Part shown: in pieces, positions 45,023 to 54,830 of the stretch
Numbering within the stretch: position 1 is the stretch's first letter
How the letters are laid out: each line of letters opens with the position of its first letter
Assembly: GCF_030413175.1 (NCBI RefSeq)
Contig: NZ_CP129212.1
Location: 4,686,449-4,750,448, forward strand
DNA length: 64,000 nucleotides
Reading direction: 5' to 3'
Origin: Bradyrhizobium roseum
Lineage (GTDB): Bacteria > Pseudomonadota > Alphaproteobacteria > Rhizobiales > Xanthobacteraceae
Notes under the pieces: model-generated
What the model was told of the DNA's origin: nothing
Database searches by the model: none
What the model saw: the letters and a program-made list of their open reading frames with translations, nothing else
Made by a program: the position numbers and the translations under genes

Positions 45023-45907
45023 ATGTCTCCGCGCTGGCAAACGGCAGCAATCCTCGCGCTTCCGGTGATACTTGCAAATTGCGCGTCCGTCGTGCCTCGG
45101 TATGACGTTCCCATTGATCCGAACACCGGAAGCCCAACCGTATCATCAATCGTAAGAAGGTTAAAATGCGAACTCGCCAATCTAGTTGCTCCTGGCGCAC
45201 CGCATGAATTCGAGTTACTCACGGGCCAATATGAAGTCGGCGTACAGCTCGATCTGACCGTCAACGATACAGGTGGTCTCGCGCCGTCGGTGAGTTATGT
45301 GAGTGGTCCATTTTCTTTTGGTCTTGGTGCTAAGTTCGAACAATCCAGAGAGCAATTTTTTTCTCAGAAGCTTTTTTTCTCGCTGTTGGATCTCAGAGAT
45401 GAGATTGATGATAACGAAGCTGCATTCAGAGCCGGGAACAGCAGTGTGAGGCTTACCGACTGTGATGGCTACGCCGATACGAATCTCGCAGGCAACTTGG
45501 GGATCAAGCAGGCCGTCGATATGGCGCTTGGATCAAATTACCTAAGGACCACCGCAACTCTCTCAGACCAGGGTGCCTTCGGTGGTTACATCAACTTTCT
45601 AGTTACAAAAAATCTCAACTCAGTTGGTCCAATGTGGACGCTGACGCACTTTACCGGACCCGGCGGACTTGGTTCACTTTCGGAGGTCAACACCGATAAG
45701 CTGACTTTTGCATTTGCCGTACCAGACGTGCCGCTCACTGCCGAACAGCTCGCCAAGCGCGAGCGAGCAAGGAAGCAAGGAAGGCAGAGACCGGTCACCA
45801 GCGTCCAACAGCGACGATCAGCGAATGTAAAAGCGGAGCAGTTATTGCAACAGCTACAGATCAACCAAATCAGCAATCGGTTGAACACCATCCGTGCGCT
45901 GCAATGA
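45023..45907 (+). CDS. Putative lipoprotein
   Basis: This 294-residue protein has a lipoprotein signal, AAILALPVILANC with Cys20 in LANC, followed by SVVPRYDVPIDPNTGSPTVSSIVRRLKCELA. The body is beta-rich (VGVQLDLTVNDTGGLAPSVSYVSGPFSFGLGAKFEQSREQFF), perhaps an outer-membrane-associated domain. The C-terminus is charged and Gln-rich. No named family can be given. It is probably anchored to the outer membrane. Confidence 0.7.
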   Translation: MSPRWQTAAILALPVILANCASVVPRYDVPIDPNTGSPTVSSIVRRLKCELANLVAPGAPHEFELLTGQYEVGVQLDLTVNDTGGLAPSVSYVSGPFSFGLGAKFEQSREQFFSQKLFFSLLDLRDEIDDNEAAFRAGNSSVRLTDCDGYADTNLAGNLGIKQAVDMALGSNYLRTTATLSDQGAFGGYINFLVTKNLNSVGPMWTLTHFTGPGGLGSLSEVNTDKLTFAFAVPDVPLTAEQLAKRERARKQGRQRPVTSVQQRRSANVKAEQLLQQLQINQISNRLNTIRALQ

Positions 45908-46235
45908 GGCGAGCCGTGAGCTGACGTAAAGGCCTTCGTAGATCACGCGATACCCAACGTCTGGCGGACCTCTAATTGGTAGCGACATTTGGCCGCGCCA
46001 AAAATGCAATGGCCACGGAGCTGATCGCACCCTCAGGCAGGCCGAGTAAATACGGCGCGTCACTGCAAAGCGGCGATTGCAGCCACTGGAAGGAAATCTC
46101 TGGCAGGATTAGGTGCTTTCAACCGCCCAAAAGTCTCTCGCACGAGGCCTTGCGGTGTCGCATTGACCTGATACACTTTCTCGTTGATCGTTATAAGCTG
46201 AACAATTCAGGTCCGAAGCGTTTGAGGTCATTTAA
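45908..46235. other. Upstream region of the radical SAM gene
   Basis: No convincing gene is seen. Possible promoter elements (TTGATC near 46184 and TATAAG at 46192) are not well spaced, so no promoter is called. GAGG at 46224-46227 is the ribosome site of the radical SAM gene. Confidence 0.35.
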
Positions 46236-47642
46236 ATGACAGACAGCGTCTTCTTTTCCTGTCCGATTATGAACATGGGAGACAACGGGAGTCTGTATCC
46301 CGTAATGCAAGACGAGGCTCGGGAATCACCCGCGCTCGGTGTGTACACACTCGTCGCTTGCCTCCGTTCAAGTGGGATCGATTGTGACGTCGTAGACTGG
46401 GTCGCAAGTCCAAGTACATCGATTGAAGATATCGTTACGAAACTGATCCAGTACGACGTAATATTCTTTAGCTGCAACTCAATGAATTGGGGGACGGTTA
46501 AGAGAGTTGCTCATTTGTGCCGCTTATCCAGCCCAGAGGTCAAATTGTGCGTAGGCGGTCCGCATCCAACGCATTTCCCAGAATCGGTACTTTCCTCAAA
46601 TCTCTTCGACGGATTTTTCCGCGGCGACGCGGACGTCAGCATAGTCCAGATCTACACGGTCATTAAGACTGGCAAATCGAATTCTGCAATCCCAGGATTT
46701 GCATTAACTTCAGAAATGGTCGTACCTGACATCCACGTAGAGCACGATGTAGAAAACCTTCGTGTTCTCCCAGACTACGGTTTGATTCCCAAAGGCGCCT
46801 TCAAGACGCTTCCCATTGAAACTTCTCGGGGTTGCAAGTTTCAATGTGCATTCTGCTCGATCACATCGATGAAGAACTGGAGGGGACGCTCTGTCGAGCA
46901 TGCAATAGTTCGGCTCGAACATGCTTATCGATTTTCGGGCCTTACGCGCTACAATATTTTAAGCATCATCGACGACACATTCACCACAGATCACGAACGA
47001 ATAAATAGTCTATGCGGGCGACTAGATTCAAAATTTCATGAAAGACTAAATTTTGACGCGACGGTAGTGGACATGAGAGATGAAGGTCTCATCGAAGCGC
47101 TGGCTCCCTTCGCCCACAATTTTCTAGTAGGGGCCGAGGTCGCAACGAAAAGCGATGCGAAGCTAATTCGTAAAGCCGCAACTCCGGAGTTAATTGAAGA
47201 GGCGGCCGTTAAGCTGCTCAAATTCAACATATCTCACAAGGCGGTGTTCAGCTTCATTATTGGATTTCCTTGGCACCACAAAGAACACTGTTTGGAGGTA
47301 GTCTCATTTGCGAAGAGATTAATCCTAGACTACGGGGTTCGAGTTTATCTTCAGTGGTACTGGCCGATGCCTGGCTCGGCGATTTGGCACAAGCTTTTCC
47401 AAGACAAGAAAGTCGATCTCGATATGCTCGACGAGCCGGGCTTTTTTCTTACCGAAAAATGGTTCTATGGCGTTCGAGCAATGAGTAGACGAGAGATACA
47501 AGAGATCGATGAGCGGATAAAGATCGTAAAGATGCTCGTCGATATCGCGGGCGGGCGTTGCGGCGAGGCGTCACTCGAATACTCGAGTCCCTATATCCGG
47601 GAGAAGCGTTGGAATGCGCAGAAGTATGCATTTATGAGCTAG
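46236..47642 (+). CDS. B12-binding-domain radical SAM enzyme
   Basis: The 468-residue protein has an N-terminal cobalamin-binding-type Rossmann domain: SPALGVYTLVACLRSSGIDCDVVDW, a central strand DVIFFSCNSMNW, and LCVGGPHPTHFPE. A radical SAM core follows with the [4Fe-4S] motif C200-x3-C204-x2-C207 (RGCKFQCAFCSI). The C-terminal segment (IGFPWHHKEHCLEVVSFAKRL) is typical of class B enzymes that methylate or rearrange unreactive carbons. The stop is 32 bases before a small gene encoding a probable RiPP precursor, so peptide modification is the likely role. It could instead act on a small molecule. Confidence 0.88.
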   Translation: MTDSVFFSCPIMNMGDNGSLYPVMQDEARESPALGVYTLVACLRSSGIDCDVVDWVASPSTSIEDIVTKLIQYDVIFFSCNSMNWGTVKRVAHLCRLSSPEVKLCVGGPHPTHFPESVLSSNLFDGFFRGDADVSIVQIYTVIKTGKSNSAIPGFALTSEMVVPDIHVEHDVENLRVLPDYGLIPKGAFKTLPIETSRGCKFQCAFCSITSMKNWRGRSVEHAIVRLEHAYRFSGLTRYNILSIIDDTFTTDHERINSLCGRLDSKFHERLNFDATVVDMRDEGLIEALAPFAHNFLVGAEVATKSDAKLIRKAATPELIEEAAVKLLKFNISHKAVFSFIIGFPWHHKEHCLEVVSFAKRLILDYGVRVYLQWYWPMPGSAIWHKLFQDKKVDLDMLDEPGFFLTEKWFYGVRAMSRREIQEIDERIKIVKMLVDIAGGRCGEASLEYSSPYIREKRWNAQKYAFMS

Positions 47643-47674
47643 CGTTCACTCCGGCAAACCGAAGGAGGCGTTCG

Positions 47675-47971
47675 ATGAAGACGTTCACTATCCCTGGAAC
47701 AGATATAGAGTATTCCATTTCGGATAAGTTCGCCTCCGCGGAAGTAAAGAAGGTTACGTCATCCATACTTGAAGATGACGCCGCATTCCATCAGTTCAAA
47801 AGAGACCCGGTGAAAGGGCTGTCGGACCTGGGCATAGTAGTATCAAAGGAACAGCTCGATAAAATTTCTCCGGCAGTCCTAGGGCAAATATATAGCTCAA
47901 CGAAGGGAGCGCCCATTCAACAGGCGTCGGTAGCAATGGTAATAACTGCAATTGCTGCATGCATCTACTGA
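47675..47971 (+). CDS. Putative RiPP precursor peptide
   Basis: I chose ATG 47675 because GGAGG lies eight bases upstream; the frame is open further left but within the radical SAM gene. The 98-residue product has a charged, helical leader (FKRDPVKGLSDLGIVVSKEQLDKISPAVLGQIYSS). Its D-P-x-x-x-L-x-x-L-G-I pattern recalls nitrile-hydratase-like or Nif11-like leaders. A short hydrophobic C-terminus, ASVAMVITAIAACIY, has one Cys and a terminal Tyr. Leader plus hydrophobic core next to a radical SAM enzyme is the classic RiPP layout. I cannot match it to a named class. Confidence 0.7.
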   Translation: MKTFTIPGTDIEYSISDKFASAEVKKVTSSILEDDAAFHQFKRDPVKGLSDLGIVVSKEQLDKISPAVLGQIYSSTKGAPIQQASVAMVITAIAACIY

Positions 47972-48709
47972 CTTCTTCATCGATGCGTGTAGGGCCGGGC
48001 CGAACAGCGCCGAGAGCTGGGGTGTGATAGCTAGCGCCTATTACACTCCACGGGATCAGCTACGAGGCATTAACTACACGAGAAACGGCCAACGGAAGGC
48101 AAACGTCATAATTGCCGTTTTAGCTCGCAGGTCCTGAAGCCCACGACTGGTTGGTTGGTGAGGTGTAGCAGCAAGTATCGCACTTATCTTTGATAGAGGC
48201 TGGAGCTCCTTGGTCCGTTATGCATTGCCGCCTGTCTCATATTGAACAATCCATCGCCGGCATGAAAGTGAAACGCGCCGAATCGTCGACCGCAGCGGTA
48301 GGGCTGCGCTTGCGCGAATTCCTTGAGGCGGCAAGCACATCTTGTACCGCTTCGACAGGTACAGTTCGTAGGCTAGTCGCGCCCTTGGGCTCTTCCCAAT
48401 TCAGCCCTCGGCGACATGACCGATCAGTTCACCGACGTCCACTTGGAGAGAAACAGACAGCAGTCGAACCGCGGGAACGAAGTCTGAAAAACGAAGAATA
48501 CCCCTACAGAATGGACTCGCGTCGAGCAAGGCCCCAACAAATGTATGGACCATCAACATCATCATATAGCTTGATACAGCACCTTACCGCAGCAGCTCTG
48601 GTCTCTATGCTTAAGGTAACCACCTTGAGGCAGGGATAGGTGTTGAGATAGAGCGTCGAGTTGCGACCTCCGGCACTCGCCTTTGGCTCTCGCTTACTGT
48701 CATTCGGCC
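47972..48709. other. Interval with an XRE-tail relic, otherwise no gene
   Basis: Bases 48051-48165 read GINYTRNGQRKANVIIAVLARRS, then after a shift PEAHDWLVG. This parallels TYISQVERGKRNVTIVVLARIAKALKTTPDRLLV of the 43168 regulator, so it is a decayed relative. Frames to the right (48190-48639) have no recognisable content. Any transporter or protease for the peptide may have been displaced by the IS21 insertion that starts at 48710. Confidence 0.45.
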
Positions 48710-48956
48710 TGCAATATTGACCCCCTAAGCCGGGGGATCGGCGTCCAAAATTGACCCCCTACAGGTTGGTCTGTTGCGCTGCCTGCTTTGTCATGAAGCA
48801 GGTGGTCGGGGATGCTGGTCGTGGAGACAATTGCCCGGATACGACGCGAGCACTTCATCAAGGGCAAGACGATCAAGGGTATCCCTCCGCCCGAGGCCGT
48901 CTTGTTTGATAGACGCGAGGGCTGCAGGTCCTAGGGGTAATCCTAGGAGAAGCGCT

Positions 48957-49358
48957 ATGACGATGTCGCGGGCAGAGGTAGTCACATCGGTCGAGCGGCG
49001 GCGCCGGTGGTCGCAGGATGAGAAGGAACGGCTTGTTGCAGCATCGCTCGAGCCCGGAGCCAATGTTTCCGAGGTTGCTCGCACGGCCGGCCTTCATGTG
49101 AGCCAGCTGTTCAGGTGGCGCAAAGAGCTTTGCAAGCATGGTGAAGCGAGTACAGCGCCGTTCGTGCCGGTCGAGATTGGACCGTCTTCCCCGCCGCGGG
49201 AGGTGACCGAAGCGCCATTGACGCCGACGGCGGCGCGTCGACGGAAGAGCCAGGGCATCATCGAGATTGATCTTGGTAGCGGGCACCGCATCCGGGTCGA
49301 TGGCGATGTTGATGGAGACGCGCTACGTCGCGTTCTCGATGCTCTGGTACGCCGATGA
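48957..49358 (+). CDS. tnpA: IS66 accessory protein TnpA
   Basis: This 133-residue helix-turn-helix protein starts at ATG 48957 ([20 protein letters not shown]). It has the same Orf1 domain as copy 1 with scattered substitutions (for example [26 protein letters not shown]). It overlaps tnpB by 4 bases. Confidence 0.93.
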   Translation: MTMSRAEVVTSVERRRRWSQDEKERLVAASLEPGANVSEVARTAGLHVSQLFRWRKELCKHGEASTAPFVPVEIGPSSPPREVTEAPLTPTAARRRKSQGIIEIDLGSGHRIRVDGDVDGDALRRVLDALVRR

Positions 49359-49702
49359 TCCCGGTTCCGACGGGGGCGCGAGTGTGGCTCGCGACGGGCT
49401 ACACGGACATGCGCCGAGGCTTTCCGTCGCTGGCGCTCCAGGTGCAGGAGGTGCTGCGCAAGGACCCGCTCGGCGGTCATCTGTTCGTGTTCCGCGGTCG
49501 CCGAAGCGATCTTGTGAAGGTGATCTGGCACGATGGCCAGGGGGCATGCCTGTTCACCAAAAGACTCGAGAGAGGAAGGTTCATCTGGCCATCGGTTGCG
49601 GGCGAAGCAGTGACGATCTCACCGGCGCAGATGAGCTATCTGTTGTCCGGCATCGATTGGCGCAACCCTCAAGAAGCGCTGCGACCAACGCGGGTCGGAT
49701 AG
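49355..49702 (+). CDS. tnpB: IS66 accessory protein TnpB
   Basis: This 115-residue Orf2 protein is nearly identical to copy 1 ([33 protein letters not shown]). Its start overlaps the tnpA stop, indicating coupled translation. Confidence 0.96.
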   Translation: MIPVPTGARVWLATGYTDMRRGFPSLALQVQEVLRKDPLGGHLFVFRGRRSDLVKVIWHDGQGACLFTKRLERGRFIWPSVAGEAVTISPAQMSYLLSGIDWRNPQEALRPTRVG

Positions 49703-49748
49703 CCGTTTTACTGTTTGAATCTGCTGCTCGATCTGATTCAATGGCTTC

Positions 49749-51401
49749 ATGATATCGAAGCCGGACGACCTTCCATCGGACCTCGTGAGTGCCCTGGCGG
49801 CGCTGCAGGCCGAGCGTGAGGCGCGGCTGCAAGCCGAGGCGGTAGCCGCCAGCGTGCGGGCGGAGCTGTCGGCGAATGAGGCGCTAATCGCGCACCTCGA
49901 GCTGCGGATCGAGAGGCTCTCGCGCGAACTGTACGGGCAGCGCTCCGAGCGCACGGCGCGGCTGATCGAGCAATTGGAATTGGAACTCGAAGAGCTCGTC
50001 ACCACGGCGAGCGAGGATGAGCTTGCCGCGCAGGCCGCGGCGGCGAAAACCCAGGCGGTGCGCGCCTTCACGCGCAAGCGGCCGGTGCGCAAGCCGTGGC
50101 CGGACGACATCGAACGCGAGCGCGTCGTCATCGAGGCCCCGACGAGCTGTGCATGCTGCGGCGGTTCGCGCCTGGCGAAGCTGGGCGAGGATGTGACCGA
50201 GACGCTGGAGGAGATCCCGCGCCGGTTCAAGCTGATCGAGACGGTGCGGGAAAAGTTCACCTGCCGCGATTGCGAGAAGATCAGCCAGCCGCCGGCGCCG
50301 TTCCATGCCACGCCGCGCGGCTTCATCGGCCCGCAATTGCTGGCGACGATCCTGTTCGACAAGTTTGGCATGCATATCCCGCTCAACCGCCAGAGCGTGC
50401 GCTTCAAGGCTGAGAGAATCGATTTGCCGCTATCGACGCTGGCCGACCAGGTCGGCCACGGGACCTTCGCCGTCATACCGCTGTTCCAACTAATCGAGCA
50501 GCATGTGCTGTCGGCCGAGCGTCTGCATGGCGACGACACCACCATCCGCATCCTGGCCAAGGGCAAGTGCACGACTGGCCGGATCTGGACCTATGTGCGA
50601 GATGACCGGCCCTACGGTGGGCCTGCGCCGGCGGCGGCGGTCTATTACGCCTCGAGCGACCGACGAGGTGAGCATCCGCAGAAGCATCTGGCCGCCTTCA
50701 CCGGCATCCTGCAAGCCGACTGCTACAACGGCTTCGAGCCGCTGTTCGACCCGCAGAAGAAGGTGTTGCCGATCACGCCGGCATTTTGCTTCGCCCATGC
50801 GCGGCGGGGATTCTTCGAGCTGGCCGATATCGAGAAAACCGCCCGGGACGGACAGAAAGGCAAACCGGTCTCCCCGATCGCGCTGGAGGCGGTCAGGCGT
50901 CTGGACGCCCTGTTCGAGATCGAGCGCGCCATCAACGGCCGCAGCGCCGACGAGCGGCGTGCCGTGCGCCAGGAGAGGAGCAAGCCGCTGCTCGACGACA
51001 TGCACGCCTGGCTGCTCCGCGAGCGAGAAACCATGTCGCGCTCCTCCGAGGTCCTGAAGCCCATGAATTACATGCTCAGGCGCTGGGACGACTTCGCCCG
51101 CTTCCTCGACAATGGCAGGATCTGCCTCAGCAACAACGCCGCCGAAAGAGCGTTGCGCGGCATCGCGTTGGGCAGGCGCAACTGGACCTTCGCTGGCAGT
51201 CTGCGTGGCGCTGACCGCGCCGCCATCATGCTGACGATGATCACGACCTGTCGCCTGAACGACGTCGATCCCAAAGCCTGGCTCGCCGACATCCTCGGCC
51301 GCATCGCCGATCATCCCGCATCGCGTCTGCACGAACTGCTGCCCTGGGAATGGAAGCTTCTGCGGCAGGCCAGCGAGCCCACCGATCAGCAGGCCGCCTG
51401 A
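49749..51401 (+). CDS. tnpC: IS66 transposase TnpC
   Basis: This 550-residue transposase has the coiled-coil N-terminus, zinc ribbon (CACCGGSRLAKLGEDV ... FTCRDCEKI) and IS66 DDE domain, and is full-length like copy 1. The long frames on the opposite strand here are shadows of this gene. Confidence 0.97.
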   Translation: MISKPDDLPSDLVSALAALQAEREARLQAEAVAASVRAELSANEALIAHLELRIERLSRELYGQRSERTARLIEQLELELEELVTTASEDELAAQAAAAKTQAVRAFTRKRPVRKPWPDDIERERVVIEAPTSCACCGGSRLAKLGEDVTETLEEIPRRFKLIETVREKFTCRDCEKISQPPAPFHATPRGFIGPQLLATILFDKFGMHIPLNRQSVRFKAERIDLPLSTLADQVGHGTFAVIPLFQLIEQHVLSAERLHGDDTTIRILAKGKCTTGRIWTYVRDDRPYGGPAPAAAVYYASSDRRGEHPQKHLAAFTGILQADCYNGFEPLFDPQKKVLPITPAFCFAHARRGFFELADIEKTARDGQKGKPVSPIALEAVRRLDALFEIERAINGRSADERRAVRQERSKPLLDDMHAWLLRERETMSRSSEVLKPMNYMLRRWDDFARFLDNGRICLSNNAAERALRGIALGRRNWTFAGSLRGADRAAIMLTMITTCRLNDVDPKAWLADILGRIADHPASRLHELLPWEWKLLRQASEPTDQQAA

Positions 51402-52918
51402 CCTGCACGCAACGCAATCATAGTGCTCGCCGCGCTGCCGCGCATGCGTCAATCCGGCGGCCTTCGTCGTATGCGTACGATCAAGGAGATCGCCCGGGAC
51501 CTGAAGGTATCGCGGAACACGGTCCGGAAGGTGCTGAGGTCGGGCGAGACCTCCTTCGAGTACGAGCGTGTTGTCCAACCGCGGCCGAAGCTGGGACGAT
51601 GGGCAGCAGAACTCGACGGATTGCTGGCAGTGAACGCAGCCAAGGCTGCTCGCGAGCAGTTGACGTTGATCCGGATCTTCGAAGAGCTGCGCGGGCGTGG
51701 CTATGATGGCGGTTACGATGCCGTGCGCCGTTACGCCAGACGGTGGAGCAAGGAACGCGGGCAATCGACGGCAGCGGCCTACGTTCCGCTGAGCTTTGCG
51801 CCTGGAGAAGCCTATCAGTTCGACTGGAGCCATGAGGTCGTCCTGCTCAATGGCGTGACGGTGATCGTGAAGGCCGCCCATGTCCGGCTCTGCCACAGCC
51901 GGATGCTGTTTGTGCGGTGCTACCCGCGCGAGACACAGGAGATGGTGTTCGACGCCCATGACCGGGCGTTCGCTTTGTTCAAAGGCACCTGCGGCCGCGG
52001 CATCTACGACAACATGAAGACCGCGGTGGAGACCATCTTCGTCGGCAAAGGGCGTCTCTACAATCGCCGCTTCATGCAGATGTGCAGCCATTACCTGATC
52101 GACCCAGTTGCCTGCACGCCAGCGTCGGGCTGGGAGAAGGGCCAGGTCGAGAACCAGGTTGGGCTTGTCCGGGAGCGCTTCTTCACGCCACGGCTGCGGT
52201 TCAAAAGCCTCGACGAGCTGAACGCATGGCTGTTGGACAAGTGCATCGCCTACGCCAAGGCGCACCGGCATCCGGAACTGAGTGAACAGACAGTCTGGGA
52301 GGTGTTCGAGGCCGAACGGCCAAAGCTCGTTCCCTATGCCGGCCGGTTCGACGGATTCCACGCGGTGCCGGCATCGGTCTCGAAGACCTGCCTGGTGCGC
52401 TTCGACAACAACAAATACTCGGTCGCGGCCAGCGCCGTCGGGCGCCCGGTTGAGGTCCATGCCTATGCCGACCGCATCGTGATCCGCCAGGACGGACGCA
52501 TCGTTGCTGAGCATCCGCGCTCATTTGCCCGCGGCGAGACGATCTACGATCCCTGGCATTACGTCCCGGTGCTGGCTCGCAAGCCCGGTGCCTTGCGTAA
52601 CGGCGCTCCCTTCAAGGACTGGGTACTGCCGGCGGCAATTGAACGTGTACGGCGCAAGCTCGCCGGTGCCGACGACGGCAATCGGCAGATGGTCGACATC
52701 CTCAACGCGGTTCTGACCGACGGCCTGCCCGCCGTCGAGGCGGCTTGTGCCGAGGCGATTGCCCACGGCGTCCATTCCGCCGATGTCGTTCTCAATATCC
52801 TGGCCCGCCAGCGTGATCCTGCGCCGCCAGCCAACATCCTTACCCCGGCTGCGCTGACATTGCGCCATGCCCCGATCGCCGATTGTGCCCGCTACGACAA
52901 CCTCAGGAGAACCAACTA

Positions 52919-53782
52919 ATGGAGCGCACTCAATTGTTCGATCTCATGGGCGAACTCAAGCTCTATGGCATGAAGGCTGCCTTCGACGAGATCATGACGA
53001 CCGCCGTCAAGCGTCAGCACGAACCCCAGCGCATCGTCGGTGACCTGCTCAACGCCGAGATCAACGAGAAGCAGGCCCGCTCGATCAAGTACCAGCTCAC
53101 CATTGCCAAGCTGCCGCTCGCCAAGGACCTTGAGGACTTCCAGTTCGAGGGAACACCCATCAACCAGACGCTGGTCAATGACCTCGCCGGCGGCGGCTTC
53201 ATCGCCCAGCAACGCAACGCCGTGCTGGTCGGCGGCACCGGTACCGGCAAGACCCATCTCGCTATTGCCATCGCCAGAAGCTGCATCCGATCCGGTGCCC
53301 GCGGCCGCTTCTACAATGTGGTCGACCTCGTCAACCGCCTGGAGATCGAGACCCGCAACGGACGGCAGGGGCGCATCGCCGACCATTTGACCCGGATGGA
53401 CTTCATCGTCCTCGACGAGCTTGGCTACCTTCCGTTCGCTCAATCCGGCGGCCAGCTGCTCTTCCACCTCGTCAGCCGGCTCTACGAGCGCACGTCGATC
53501 GTCGTCACCACCAACCTTGCGTTCGGCGAATGGCCCAGCGTGTTTGGAGATGCCAAGATGACCACCGCGCTGCTCGACCGCCTGACTCACCATTGTGACA
53601 TCGTGGAAACCGGAAACGACAGCTGGCGCTTCAAAAGCCGCGACGACGATCACGCAGCCCGCGCTCGCCACGTCTCCGCAACCCCGGCCAGCTCCGACGA
53701 GGCGAGCGCTACCGTCAAAACCCGCCGCTCGAAGGGGTCAAAATTGGACGCCGATCCGGGGGCAAATTTGGGAGCCGATTGA
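52919..53782 (+). CDS. istB: IS21 helper ATPase IstB
   Basis: This 287-residue AAA+ ATPase assists IstA in target choice. Walker A is GGTGTGKT (residues 105-112), Walker B is [12 protein letters not shown], and sensor 1 lies in [13 protein letters not shown]. Its ATG overlaps the istA TAA stop by one base. A C-terminal extension ([13 protein letters not shown]) runs through the right end repeat of the element. Confidence 0.95.
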   Translation: MERTQLFDLMGELKLYGMKAAFDEIMTTAVKRQHEPQRIVGDLLNAEINEKQARSIKYQLTIAKLPLAKDLEDFQFEGTPINQTLVNDLAGGGFIAQQRNAVLVGGTGTGKTHLAIAIARSCIRSGARGRFYNVVDLVNRLEIETRNGRQGRIADHLTRMDFIVLDELGYLPFAQSGGQLLFHLVSRLYERTSIVVTTNLAFGEWPSVFGDAKMTTALLDRLTHHCDIVETGNDSWRFKSRDDDHAARARHVSATPASSDEASATVKTRRSKGSKLDADPGANLGAD

Positions 53783-53784
53783 CA

Positions 53785-54602
53785 GGACCGCCATCGATCT
53801 GCCGACAGGCCCCAAGGAAGCCAAGTCGACCGTCCTTTCCATTGAGGAGGAGGCGATTATCGTCGCTTTCCGGCGGCATACGCTGCTGGCGCTCGATGAT
53901 TGTCTCTATGCACTGCAGCCGACCATCCCGCGCATCTGACGCGGTCATCCCTGCATCGCTGCCTCCAGCGCCATGGCATCAGCCGATTGCCGGAGGTCGA
54001 AGGCAGCAAGCCGTCGAAGAAAAAGTTCAAGGCGTATCCGATCGGCTATTTCCACATCGACATCGCCGAGCTCCAGACCGCCGAAGGCAAGCTCTACCTC
54101 TATGTCGCCATCGATCGCACCAGCAAGTTCGCCTTCGTACAGCTAGTCAAGAAGACAGGAAGGACCTCCGCCTCGGCCTTCCTCGAAGCTCTGATCGCGG
54201 CCGTCCTCTACAAGATACACACGGTTCTCACCAACAATGGGATCCAGTTCACCTTCCCGCCGCGCTACGCGGACGGCCCGACGGCAAGATGCGCCACACA
54301 CATGTTCGAAATACGCTGCCAACAGAACGGGATCGAACATCGGCTGACCAAGATCAAGCATCCCTGGACCAACGGTCAGGTCGAGCGCATGAACCGCACG
54401 ATCAAGGAAGCAACCGTCAAACGCTATCATTACGATCGACACGATTAGCTCGAAGCGCACCTCGCCGACTTCATCGCCGCCTACAACTACGCTCGGCGGC
54501 TGAAGGGCCTCACGCCTTACGAATACATCTGCAAATGCTGGACTGCCCAGCCGGAACGATTCAAACTCAACCCGCTCCAGCAAATGCCGGGACTAAACAC
54601 CT
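53785..54602 (+). pseudogene. IS481-family transposase, truncated and frameshifted
   Basis: The 5' end is missing at the IS21 junction. The frame AFRRHTLLALDDCLYALQPTIP stops at 53939, and a shifted frame continues LTRSSLHRCLQRHGISRLPEVEG and IGYFHIDIAELQTAEGKLYLYVAIDRTSKFAFVQL (DDE region). It then hits a TAG at 54446 before LEAHLADFIAAYNYARRLKGLTPYEYI. The domain order is that of IS481-type integrases. At least three lesions make it inactive. Confidence 0.8.
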
Positions 54603-54699
54603 AGGGCCAGCACGCAGAAGCCTATTGACATGCGCACTGTTGCTCGCCTGTATCCGGCGACATGCGGCGCGCCGAGCCTTCCAGCACCTATTTGCCGAC

Positions 54700-54830
54700 T
54701 GCGTTCGGCCCCACCAGAGCCGAGATCTCGCCAGCCTTGATCCCGCCGCGCGTGTTGTCGCAAATGACCGACCGTTCGGATAGCCGATAGACAGCGACGA
54801 TACTGGACGATTGCGACGTCAGGCGCGCCT
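54700..54830 (-). pseudogene. Fragment of an ABC transporter ATPase N-terminus
   Basis: The minus strand reads SIVAVYRLSERSVICDNTRGGIKAGEISALVGPNAVGK, ending in a Walker A-like GPNAVGK after which similarity stops. It looks like the first 45 residues of an ABC ATPase, cut at its 3' side. No adjoining continuation exists, and the match is short. Confidence 0.35.

Larger units (their letters stand above)
48879..51478 (+). mobile_element. IS66-family insertion sequence, copy 2, complete
   Basis: The 2600-base element runs from GTATCCCTCC to GCGTAC and is flanked by a perfect 8-base direct repeat GATCAAGG (48871-48878 and 51479-51486). Gene order is tnpA-tnpB-tnpC on the plus strand, opposite to copy 1 at 18208. 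The copies are very similar but not identical, so they came from separate insertions or diverged. Confidence 0.95.
48812..52919 (+). pseudogene. istA: IS21 transposase istA, interrupted by IS66
   Basis: The gene starts at ATG 48812 (MLVVETIARIRREHFIKGKTIK) and is broken by the IS66 insertion after base 48878. It resumes at 51479 as KEIARDLKVSRNTVRKVLRS and runs to the stop at 52917-52919. Removing the 2600-base IS66 and one 8-base repeat restores the frame GKTIKEIARDL. The resumed part includes the helix-turn-helix, the DDE domain (YQFDWSHEVV, CGRGIYDNMKTAV, GWEKGQVENQVG) and the C-terminal beta region. The disrupted gene probably makes no functional IstA. Confidence 0.9.
48710..53784 (+). 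mobile_element. IS21-family insertion sequence, interrupted by IS66 copy 2
   Basis: The left end starts TGCAATATTGACCCCC, with an internal repeat AAAATTGACCCCCTACA. The right end is the complement of TGTCAATCGGCTCCC. Both ends carry GATCGGCGTCCAA inside ATTGACCCC-type repeats, as IS21 elements do. istA and istB lie inside, in order. A complete IS66 sits in istA at 48879-51478. No clear target duplication is seen around the IS21 element. Confidence 0.88.

Noticed and set aside
46236..47971. PQQ, mycofactocin or hopanoid-methylase locus
   Set aside because: None of the partner genes of these pathways are present, and the small peptide lacks the PqqA or MftA core motifs.
50490..52514. 674-residue open frame on the minus strand
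   Set aside because: It lies antisense to IS66 tnpC and istA and runs through the IS66/IS21 junction; composition is His/Arg/Gly-rich as expected for a shadow of a GC-rich gene.
48701..53792. Target-site duplication of the IS21 element
   Set aside because: The bases flanking the two ends (CGGCC before TG, GGACC after CA) do not form a convincing 4-8 base direct repeat.
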